Positions 42,615 through 49,201 of a stretch of DNA of 49,201 bases are shown piece after piece. A model generated the notes under the pieces. That model saw only the letters and a list, made by a program, of their open reading frames with translations. It did not search any database and was not told the origin of the DNA. The stretch comes from CAYFLR01 sp964343805. Its GTDB lineage: Bacteria; Bdellovibrionota_B; Oligoflexia; CAYFLR01. How positions within the stretch are numbered: position 1 is the first letter of the stretch; every line of letters starts with the position of its first letter. The stretch spans positions 1 through 49,201 of the forward strand of contig CAYFLR010000044.1 in assembly GCA_964343805.1 (NCBI GenBank), read 5' to 3'. The translations under genes were made by a program, and so were the position numbers.

Positions 42615-44065
42615 GCGGGAGATATTGGCTGCTCTTCTTTTGCAAGAAAATACCAACACACCCCAGTAAAGATAAAACTAATGATGATAGCTATGGAAGA
42701 AGAGACGGCGGGGTTGGTAACTGAAAACCCTAAGTTAAGAATAAAATGCCCTGCAAAACCAATGATAGCACTGGCAGCTACCACCCATGTGGGAACATTT
42801 TTCTCTGACAGTATGCCAAATAAAATGGGGGCAAAGGTTGCAGCAGCCAATCCATACACCCCTTTTTGAGCAAAAAGCCCCACTAGTTTAGGAGGTGACC
42901 ATGCGAGGGCCAAAGATAAGAGTCCTATGGCTACTAATACCAACCTTGAGAGGATAAGACCCTTTTCAGGACTATAATTTTTTTCTCCCACCAGAGGGAA
43001 ATAGATATCATTGATCACCATGGCTGAAAGAGATACGAGAATCCCATCCAAAGTAGACATTCCTGCAGCCAAGAGTGAAATAAATATTATAGCTAAGAGA
43101 TATTTGCCCCAGGCGTGTCCTCCAAAGAGATAGAGAATATATTGTTGTACCACTGCATCTTGATAAGGAATTTCTAAACCGGCGAAACGGGCATAGAAAC
43201 CGATAAAGAGCATTAAGGTGAAGATGATGCCTACTATGATGGTGGTGATAATAAAGGTGTTCACATCTTTATCATCCTTGATGTAGAGAATTTTAGTAAA
43301 AATATGGGGCTGAAACATTAAGGAAAAGGTGATGAGAAATCCGGAGATAAAGACAGAAAAGAAGCTGTTATAGAGGTTGCTTGAAGGGTTTATAAAGGAG
43401 GCAAAGTCAGTGGATACTTTTGCCATATTTTCAAAAAGTCCGCCTTGCAGATACTGCCAACCAGAAAAGAATAAGATGAGGGAGATGACCATCATCATAA
43501 TTCCTTGAAATGTATTGGTATAGGCATGTGCATAAGTTCCCCCCATGATCACATAGGAGAATACAAATAAAAGAATTAAAATGAGGCTGGTGTGTTGAGA
43601 TAGACCAAAGAGCCCGCCTAACACCAGGGAACTTCCTACCAAGATAAGTACTATGAAAGTGATAGACAGGAGATTCATCATAGCAAAAAAGAGTGCTAAC
43701 CATTTACTTTGGAATCTTTGCCGAATGAAATGAGGAATGGTGAGGCTACCCAGAGCGGCTCCCTTGGCTCTAAACTTACGACTTAAGAGTAAAAAGGCTA
43801 CTGTTACGCCGAGAGAGGCTGAAAAACCATAATGGATATAGGCGGAAAGCCCGTGATTATAGACAAACCCTGGGTTAATAACAAAGGTAGCAGCCGAAGC
43901 AATAGATGCCGCCATGGTAATTCCAATAAGAATGGGGCTCATATCCTTATTTCCGATGGCAAACCCTTTGAGATTTTTAGTTTTCTGCATTCCAACATAG
44001 GAAAGATAGAGTGTTAAAAGAATATAGGCCCCCATTAGCAAGTAGCTAAACAATTGATAAGCCAT
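42611..44065 (-). CDS. Sodium:solute symporter (SSS family)
   Basis: A 484-aa inner-membrane transporter with about a dozen hydrophobic helices. SSS features include the N-terminal YVGMQKTKNLKGFAIGNKDMSP, TMAASIASAATFVINPGF, and LLAAGMSTLDGILVSLSAMVINDIYFPL, the well-conserved sodium-site block in the later helices. The substrate (an amino acid, sugar, acetate or another solute) cannot be read from sequence. AGGAGA lies upstream of ATG 44065; it converges on the CheC-like gene with a 4-base overlap. Confidence 0.9.
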   Translation of the reverse strand: MAYQLFSYLLMGAYILLTLYLSYVGMQKTKNLKGFAIGNKDMSPILIGITMAASIASAATFVINPGFVYNHGLSAYIHYGFSASLGVTVAFLLLSRKFRAKGAALGSLTIPHFIRQRFQSKWLALFFAMMNLLSITFIVLILVGSSLVLGGLFGLSQHTSLILILLFVFSYVIMGGTYAHAYTNTFQGIMMMVISLILFFSGWQYLQGGLFENMAKVSTDFASFINPSSNLYNSFFSVFISGFLITFSLMFQPHIFTKILYIKDDKDVNTFIITTIIVGIIFTLMLFIGFYARFAGLEIPYQDAVVQQYILYLFGGHAWGKYLLAIIFISLLAAGMSTLDGILVSLSAMVINDIYFPLVGEKNYSPEKGLILSRLVLVAIGLLSLALAWSPPKLVGLFAQKGVYGLAAATFAPILFGILSEKNVPTWVVAASAIIGFAGHFILNLGFSVTNPAVSSSIAIIISFIFTGVCWYFLAKEEQPISPA

Positions 44066-44301
44066 AAAGATCTCCTCTGTAGAAAAATGAGGGTTTAAGA
44101 TCCTTTAGATCATGATTTCGCATACTCTAACTTTTGCATTGGCTTGTCAAACTGAGAGATATAGAAATTTGTATAAAAATATAACTATATAATAATAAAA
44201 TATAAAAATAATATTATTTACAAAAGTATAATAAAAAATAAAGAGAATTTATCTTTTTCCGAAGAGAAGTTGAACTGATGAGAGCTAAAGAGGAGAGAGT
44301 G

Positions 44302-46839
44302 GTGAGAAATTATACCGTTTATAGCTTTATAATTGTCTTTTTATTCCTTACAGTCTTATTTGGATGCAAAAACAGAAAGGCGAATTATTCAAAACTCACA
44401 TCTGTAAAGTATTTAGTCCCTGAAAAAGTGGTGGCTGATATCAGCCAAAGATCTGCCAAGTTAAAGACAATCGCTGCCTCTATTCGAAAAACTGTGGGAG
44501 AAGAGAGTGATTTGTCAGAACTTCCGATAGAACCAAGTTGGCCTAAAGACAAAAAGCCAGCCAATAAAACAGAATGGAAACTCATGATCGCCGCATTGAA
44601 AGAGGCTATCTTTAATAGATTAGTCAAAGCCGCTTTCCAAAATGACTTTGAAACCATGCAAAGAGAGGCTCTCCAATACCAATCAATTGGTATTCTTGGT
44701 ATGTTTAGTTTTGAAGGAGTAGATGCAAAGGGTAAACCCAAGCTTACACTGCCAGGGTTTAAGGAATACGCTAGCCTCCAAGAATCAAAACTCGGTCCAA
44801 GAACCGCTTTTGCCCTAGTTAAAAGCGAACTTCCTAATGCCAAGATGAGAAAGTACAAAAATAATAAGAGTCTGCTTTCTATTTGTGAAGAACCCGAGTT
44901 GAAGATTCAAGATGAAGATATCGCTGCGGCTATGCTGCAAAGCAAGAAAGAGCAGACCATATATTACTCTGAACTGCCGGGCGAAGCGGAACGTAAACTC
45001 GGTATACCCGAAAAGGGAGATCCCATTCAGAACAATGCCATTAGAGACCCCATCACCTGGTGGTTTGATTTTATCATCGGAAAATTCAATCAATTTGAAT
45101 TTATCAATGATTCCACCAAAGATCTGCACGAATCCAATTTAATTGTCATTGAAGAGGTGATGAATGAGGCAAGGGAGAATCCAGAGGAGTTCGGCCTGCA
45201 GAAGCCGCCGGTATACATGACCGATATTCCAGTGGCAGTCTACCTAAAGCATATAGCTAGAGAAAGAGCCTTAATGAGAGCCATTCAAGGGGGTGTTTTA
45301 TCAGCTGGAGTGGGGGTAATATTTGCTCAGTGGATCGGTAGTGCTCGTATATCATTCACCTGGTATGGTGTGCAGGCTGTGGGTTTCGAACCCGTTTTTT
45401 CAGCTATAGGAGCCTATGTTGGAGCTATTCAGATGTATGTACTGCATCGTTACTATTCCCACATGATGGGAGTGAGATATGCATCTCAGACACTAGAAAG
45501 ATCGGACTATGATCCCAATAAAGCAACCATAGCTTTTAATTCAGAGGATATTTCTATCGGCCCTGAACTTAAAAAACAAATCTATAACTCCTTTGCAGTG
45601 GGTATAGCAGCTGGTTTTGGTATTAAATACTTTTTCTCAGCCAAAAGGGTGATGGAGTTTATGTTTCGCATATCAGAAAAAGCATTGAGTCATAACGCCT
45701 GGAAAGTCACCGGATTTTTAGGAAGGGCCGTATCTGAAATTATGACAACTCCAGATATGGCCTCCTTATTACGTCATTTTCCAGTGTTGCATGGCCCTCT
45801 TACAGCTCTAGCCAAGGTTCCTATTGTTGGGCAATTTATAGACCGGATGTTGCTCAGTTCTGTCCCCAGTGCCTTTATTTCCATTTTAGCTGATGTAGTA
45901 ATTACGGTGGGATCCATGTATTGGGTGATGTATGAGAAGATGATGGCCACTGCTTATCTACTCAATAATACTTACATCTCACCGGGAATAAATATCCAGA
46001 TGGCTTTAGTTGACCCTACCAATGAAAAGTGTGGCTTTAAAGAAGCCACCAGAGAGGTGTTTTATCCTCTTTGTTTAGTTATGTCTCAAGCTAAATTTGC
46101 AAGAGGGACACTTCCACCTGAAGAGGTTTTAAGGAGAAAAGCCGGGTGTTTTTATATGATGCGCGAACTTGAAGGAGTTTCAAAGCGTGAGGTAGATAAT
46201 GACAAAACCTGGAGTGAGCTTAGAAAGCAAATAGCTACCCCAGATCGTTTCTTTAATCAAAAGGTGGATGATCAGATATATACAACCATTATTGCTAAAG
46301 CCCAGCATTATCCAACTTATTACAAAACCGTATGGTTAGCAGGAATCAAAGCCATCTATCCTCATAGCCGGATTCCTCATAAATATTGGCAACTGCAAAA
46401 CGATATGATCTATGGAGATCGTTATTGGGCATCTATTAAGCTAGAGCGAGCCTTTGCTTGGTATTCCGATAATTACTCTAATTTTACCAACGTGCAACGG
46501 CTCAACTATATGCTGGATACCATCGCTCTCAATATTCACCAAAAAAGAAATGCCGGGGGCGAAGAAGAGGAGGTGGCTGAGCAAGCGAAGCATGTACGAT
46601 CTTATGAAGCTTTTATTGCCTACTTTAAATTCAATCATCAAAATGCCTACAACAACACCAAACAACTCGCAAAGTTAAGTGAAGAGGTTAAATTTAACGG
46701 CGGTCTTCTGCTTGGCATCAAAGAACTTTGGGGCAAGGCCTTAGATCACATCAGCTGGTTGGTGGAAGATATGAAATCCTCTCCAGCAGATACCTCTTTG
46801 TCTAAGGTTATGGCAGATGAAATCAAAGCCATGAACTAG
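44302..46839 (+). CDS. Large lipoprotein of unknown function
   Basis: An 845-aa protein with no recognised domain. From GTG 44302 it starts with a basic residue and hydrophobic run ending in LTVLFGC, a good lipobox. The middle has two or three hydrophobic segments (QGGVLSAGVGVIFAQWIG; VFSAIGAYVGAIQMYVL; AGFGIKYFF), which is unusual for a lipoprotein and suggests membrane association. The C-terminal part is helical and charged. AGGAG lies six bases before GTG 44302; ATG 44278 is an alternative with a weaker site. The secreted phosphatase follows after 62 bases. Confidence 0.7.
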   Translation: MRNYTVYSFIIVFLFLTVLFGCKNRKANYSKLTSVKYLVPEKVVADISQRSAKLKTIAASIRKTVGEESDLSELPIEPSWPKDKKPANKTEWKLMIAALKEAIFNRLVKAAFQNDFETMQREALQYQSIGILGMFSFEGVDAKGKPKLTLPGFKEYASLQESKLGPRTAFALVKSELPNAKMRKYKNNKSLLSICEEPELKIQDEDIAAAMLQSKKEQTIYYSELPGEAERKLGIPEKGDPIQNNAIRDPITWWFDFIIGKFNQFEFINDSTKDLHESNLIVIEEVMNEARENPEEFGLQKPPVYMTDIPVAVYLKHIARERALMRAIQGGVLSAGVGVIFAQWIGSARISFTWYGVQAVGFEPVFSAIGAYVGAIQMYVLHRYYSHMMGVRYASQTLERSDYDPNKATIAFNSEDISIGPELKKQIYNSFAVGIAAGFGIKYFFSAKRVMEFMFRISEKALSHNAWKVTGFLGRAVSEIMTTPDMASLLRHFPVLHGPLTALAKVPIVGQFIDRMLLSSVPSAFISILADVVITVGSMYWVMYEKMMATAYLLNNTYISPGINIQMALVDPTNEKCGFKEATREVFYPLCLVMSQAKFARGTLPPEEVLRRKAGCFYMMRELEGVSKREVDNDKTWSELRKQIATPDRFFNQKVDDQIYTTIIAKAQHYPTYYKTVWLAGIKAIYPHSRIPHKYWQLQNDMIYGDRYWASIKLERAFAWYSDNYSNFTNVQRLNYMLDTIALNIHQKRNAGGEEEEVAEQAKHVRSYEAFIAYFKFNHQNAYNNTKQLAKLSEEVKFNGGLLLGIKELWGKALDHISWLVEDMKSSPADTSLSKVMADEIKAMN

Positions 46840-46901
46840 TTTTAGAAAAACCCTGCTATGATTACTTGACCCTTTTTGCCTGCTAAGACACAATAGATAT
46901 T

Positions 46902-47981
46902 ATGCGTATCATCACATTTTTAATTTTTGCTTTATTACTAACCAATTTAGGTATCTATGCCACTCCTGCCAGCCACTCTCCTGAGGGAGTTTTATGGCGA
47001 TACCCCGGCTTAAAGAGAACGATTTTTATTGGAGACATTCATGGTGATTACCGGGCCATGTTGCGTATACTCCATGGATTAGGCATTATCGACTATTCAC
47101 TCAACTGGCACCCTAAAGCGACCGAAACAGCGGTGGTGTTGACTGGTGATTTAAATGACCGAGGTCCACACACCCGTGAAATTATGGATCTGCTCATGAA
47201 GATACAACCTCAGGCTGGGCTGAGAGGGAGTCGCTTGCATGTTATCTTTGGTAATCACCATATAGACCTAGTTAGGCAGGGTGTTACAGGGACAACTATA
47301 GAAGAAGCTCGTGGCTTTCAAAGTCTGAGAGGTTTTGATGTGAAAGTTTGGAATCCGGACATTATGGAGAATCCCCACCTTCATAAGATTGTCTCAGCTT
47401 TTTCTCATCCTGAATCACCCTACGCCAGATGGCTAGCGTCTCATAATACGGTGATTGATGTGGGTCATGGTATCCTAGTGGTGCATGGCAGTCTCACACC
47501 TGAGATGATAAAGCTTGGTATGGGGAATCTCAATGATCATATTCGCTCCTGGATGCGTTATTTTCAACAGAAGTCCATCAACCCTCATTTAGAACCTCCA
47601 GAATCTTTAAAGCCCCTTAACTGGCTCTTAGGAGAACAAGGCCCCTTGCTTAATCGACATCTTTATAATCAGGTTTTTACCTCAAATACTCTCAGTAAAA
47701 TGCTCAAAGATTTGGGCATGAGTAAGATTGTAATCGGACACACTCCCACCAATAGTGGTAACATTGAATTTTTAATGAATGGGCGGGTGATCAATGTGGA
47801 TACTTCCATCACCGCTGTTCGTGGAGGTTATCTCACTGCATTAGTTATAGAAGACGGGAAGACCATGCCCCTTGTTTTTCCTAGAGATCCCGATTATGAG
47901 CTCAGTAAGCAAAAAATCAAAGAACATATGATTTGCGGAGATATGTTCTCTAAGTTTAGAGTGAAGCGCTGGTCTTATTAA
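46902..47981 (+). CDS. Secreted metallophosphoesterase (Shewanella-like PPP phosphatase type)
   Basis: A 359-aa calcineurin-like phosphoesterase with a signal peptide (MRIITFLIFALLLTNLGIYATPA). Dimetal motifs are in order: FIGDIHGDYRAML, LTGDLNDRGPHT, IFGNHHIDLV, the LVVHGSLTPEM histidine and IGHTPTN. The GNHH form and export fit the Shewanella-like phosphatase group within PPP-type enzymes, which dephosphorylate phosphoproteins. There is no Shine-Dalgarno sequence before ATG 46902, so initiation is unusual or leaderless. Confidence 0.85.
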   Translation: MRIITFLIFALLLTNLGIYATPASHSPEGVLWRYPGLKRTIFIGDIHGDYRAMLRILHGLGIIDYSLNWHPKATETAVVLTGDLNDRGPHTREIMDLLMKIQPQAGLRGSRLHVIFGNHHIDLVRQGVTGTTIEEARGFQSLRGFDVKVWNPDIMENPHLHKIVSAFSHPESPYARWLASHNTVIDVGHGILVVHGSLTPEMIKLGMGNLNDHIRSWMRYFQQKSINPHLEPPESLKPLNWLLGEQGPLLNRHLYNQVFTSNTLSKMLKDLGMSKIVIGHTPTNSGNIEFLMNGRVINVDTSITAVRGGYLTALVIEDGKTMPLVFPRDPDYELSKQKIKEHMICGDMFSKFRVKRWSY

Positions 47982-48015
47982 GGGTCCCAGTAAAGTGGCA
48001 ACCTATCACAGTAAG

Positions 48016-48040
48016 GGTGGTAAACATTCCGTTTACCACC
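48016..48040. repeat. 10-bp hairpin after the phosphatase gene
   Basis: GGTGGTAAAC (48016-48025) and GTTTACCACC (48031-48040) are perfectly complementary with a five-base loop. It lies 35 bases after the phosphatase stop. No T-run follows, so it may be a factor-assisted terminator or mRNA 3'-end hairpin. The following 48041-48155 shows nothing further that I can support except a weak CTTTGGA / TCCAAAAG inverted pair. Confidence 0.45.
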
Positions 48041-48155
48041 GTACCGGTTGTTGGATAAAACTTTGGAAATTTTATTCTCCAAAAGGGTCATCTAGCAAGT
48101 ACTACAGCTCCTAAAAAGAAAGTAATTTTTATTGTCAAAAATCCTCTCATTTCTA

Positions 48156-48184
48156 TTGACATATGCAACTTAACCACATAATAT
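48156..48184 (+). promoter_or_regulatory. Promoter of tRNA-Pro
   Basis: TTGACA at 48156-48161, a 17-base spacer and TAATAT at 48179-48184. The tRNA begins 17 bases after the -10, so a short 5' leader would be removed by RNase P. The match to consensus and the position make this the best promoter in the window. Confidence 0.85.
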
Positions 48185-48200
48185 GGCTTCTCATTCCTGG

Positions 48201-48277
48201 CGGAATGTGGCGCAGTCTGGTAGCGCACTTGACTGGGGGTCAAGTGGTCGCTGGTTCAAATCCAGTCATTCCGACCA
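48201..48277 (+). tRNA. tRNA-Pro(GGG)
   Basis: A 77-nt cloverleaf with encoded CCA. The acceptor stem CGGAATG / CATTCCG is perfect and begins with C1 as in proline tRNAs. The D stem is GCGC / GCGC, the anticodon stem CTTGA / TCAAG around CTGGGGG gives anticodon GGG, and the T arm is GCTGG-TTCAAAT-CCAGT. It reads CCC and CCU codons. Confidence 0.96.
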
Positions 48278-48280
48278 GAA

Positions 48281-48320
48281 AAAAAGCTTCTAAGGTACTA
48301 ACCTTAGGAGCTTTTTTTTT
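48281..48320 (+). terminator. Intrinsic terminator of tRNA-Pro
   Basis: AAGCTTCTAAGGT (48284-48296) pairs with ACCTTAGGAGCTT (48301-48313) across ACTA, with one G-T pair, followed by a run of T to 48320. It begins four bases after the tRNA CCA end, so the tRNA is a single-gene transcription unit. Confidence 0.92.
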
Positions 48321-48337
48321 GCATAAAATTAGGTTCA

Positions 48338-48386
48338 TTCCGGACACATCCTTTACACTTTATACCGGAGACATAGTTTACACTTT
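48338..48386. repeat. Tandem direct repeat, two 24-base units with 25-base period
   Basis: Units 48338-48361 and 48363-48386 share 20 of 24 positions: T-x-CCGGA-x-ACAT-xx-TTTACACTTT. They lie between the tRNA-Pro terminator and the 3' end of the regulator gene. Sequences of this type (CCGGAGACAT...TTTACAC) occur at ends of some integrase-type insertion sequences as far as I recall, so this may be an IS remnant or an insertion footprint; no transposase gene is present here. Confidence 0.5.
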
Positions 48387-48401
48387 TATTAATGAGGTTG
48401 T

Positions 48402-49201
48402 TTATATCAAATAATAGTTCACTTTTTTACCAACAGTCTCTGCTTTCACTCGTTCCTTTTTTATAAGGTCTTTTAAATCTCTTTGGGCTGTTCTGGAGCT
48501 GATATTGAACTCTTCTGCTACATCTTGAACTGTAATGGTGAAATTACCTTTTAGAAAACTGATGATCCAATCTTGGCGTTTTGAAAGCTTAGGAGTTAAT
48601 GCCTTTTTTGCTTCTTGATTTTTTATAACAGCGTAAGTTAATGACTTATTCGATGAAAAGGATCCTTGGGAGCTCTCAATGATGGTAATTCCCGCCAACT
48701 GATTGAGCCTAGAAATGGCGTTATATATTTTTGGATCATCCTCCATCTCTTTATAGCCTCTGTTCCACAAACTCTTAACAAACTCATGTTTATTCATCTC
48801 AATTTGATTCTTGTTTACGAATAGATAGAGTAGTTTGTTAGTGGTNNNNNNNNNNGGGCTATCCTTTAAAACTTTTTTATCCTTCTTGACATAGAGAAAT
48901 TCTCTGTTTTGATCCCACACAAAATTATAATCAAATTGATCTAAGTCCTTTTTGTTCTGAATAAAGAGGGGTTCATGGTGAGTTGCCACTTCAAGCAGTC
49001 TAATATGGAGAGTTTTGCTTAGAAATTGATTAAATAGGGGGTCTTTCGAGGTGAAAAGAAATTGGTCATGAAGTAATTTATCGATAATATGCAAAACAGG
49101 GTGTTGTTTTTGGATCTTACTTGAAATAGTTTGATACTTTTTAAAAGCCTCTTGTTTGTGTGACTTCTCTTGCAACTCCGAATCCTCCAAAGTTTTTTTC
49201 A
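48402..49201 (-). CDS. Transcriptional regulator with two helix-turn-helix regions, 5' end at window edge (10-N run)
   Basis: At least 262 aa. The frame is open to the window edge: before TTG 49190 it reads x-TG AAA AAA ACT, so the real start may be an NTG at about 49202, just outside. A middle region (LLYLFVNKNQIEMNKHEFVKSLWN...YNAISRLNQLAG) looks like an OmpR-type winged helix. The C-terminus (RQDWIISFLKGN...TVQDVAEEFNISSRTAQRDLKDLIKK) is a DeoR-type helix-turn-helix. The N-terminal 100 residues are unknown. Ten N at 48846-48855 keep the frame. Targets are unknown. Confidence 0.72.
   Translation of the reverse strand, partial: KKTLEDSELQEKSHKQEAFKKYQTISSKIQKQHPVLHIIDKLLHDQFLFTSKDPLFNQFLSKTLHIRLLEVATHHEPLFIQNKKDLDQFDYNFVWDQNREFLYVKKDKKVLKDSXXXXTTNKLLYLFVNKNQIEMNKHEFVKSLWNRGYKEMEDDPKIYNAISRLNQLAGITIIESSQGSFSSNKSLTYAVIKNQEAKKALTPKLSKRQDWIISFLKGNFTITVQDVAEEFNISSRTAQRDLKDLIKKERVKAETVGKKVNYYLI

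Noticed and set aside
44385..46678. Several opposite-strand or shifted frames within the large lipoprotein gene
   Set aside because: They lack ribosome sites and recognisable proteins and lie wholly inside a long frame with a lipobox and strong start.
48163..48414. An 83-codon ORF across tRNA-Pro
   Set aside because: It runs through the tRNA and its terminator and has no coding signature.
48201..49201. Integrative element inserted at tRNA-Pro
   Set aside because: No integrase and no duplicated tRNA 3' end are visible; the direct repeat there does not match the tRNA sequence.

Overview
The window is compact, low-GC DNA from a Gram-negative bacterium. The evidence is a TolC/MFP/RND efflux operon, many predicted lipoproteins and signal peptides, an MltD-like transglycosylase, and frequent GTG and TTG starts with strong Shine-Dalgarno sites. 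Lysine/alanine/proline-rich histone-H1-like proteins, a DUF3467 protein and many secreted proteins of unknown function would suit a Bdellovibrionota or deltaproteobacterium-like lineage. That placement is inference; no marker gene is present to settle it. There are five runs of N (four of 10, one of 22), all inside genes, so this is a draft sequence.

Layout. 181-5629 (minus): tolC-MFP-RND efflux operon. 5768-7699 (plus): a lipoprotein, a DEDDh exonuclease with an in-frame stop inside its C-terminal motif, and a small secreted protein. 7696-14255: molybdenum cofactor locus in two divergent operons, moaC-moaD-moaE-tauE (minus) and moeA-moaA-mobB/mobA fusion-moeB (plus), separated by a palindrome-bearing spacer. 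Together they cover most of the route from GTP to Moco and the guanylyl form, but no moaB/mogA is seen. 14250-25474: a putative secreted zinc-hydrolase-like protein with a barrel-like C-terminus, a DsbA/FrnE-type oxidoreductase, two paralogous H1-like proteins, HU, DUF3467, an M28 aminopeptidase, an MTH1187-type protein, an alpha/beta hydrolase, MltD and a methyltransferase. 25785-28763: hrpB helicase broken by a -1 frameshift exactly at a run of seven A, then fxsA. 28997-36455: a TPR-like lipoprotein, a MIF/tautomerase homologue, a secreted alpha/alpha-toroid-like protein with a DxDDTA motif overlapping a GlpD-like dehydrogenase, the M17 leucyl aminopeptidase and a secreted HExxH protein. 36607-40073: riboflavin operon ribD-ribE-ribBA-ribH. 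40075-47981: a lipoprotein with a fibrinogen-like GGGWT domain, a CheY-like receiver with a possible CheC-like partner, a sodium:solute symporter, a large unknown lipoprotein and a secreted Shewanella-like phosphatase. 48156-48320: tRNA-Pro(GGG) with its own promoter and terminator. 48338-49201: a 25-bp-period tandem direct repeat and a regulator with two helix-turn-helix regions cut by the window edge.

Points most worth a second look: the hrpB frameshift on an A AAA AAA heptamer; the stop codon inside the exonuclease's conserved tail; an ~55-80 bp intergenic repeat present in two inverted copies (7151-7231 and 28862-28919); the secreted DxDDTA protein transcribed from what looks like a leaderless promoter with an inverted repeat over its -10; and the H1-like paralogue pair. 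No phage, CRISPR array, restriction system or complete insertion sequence was found.
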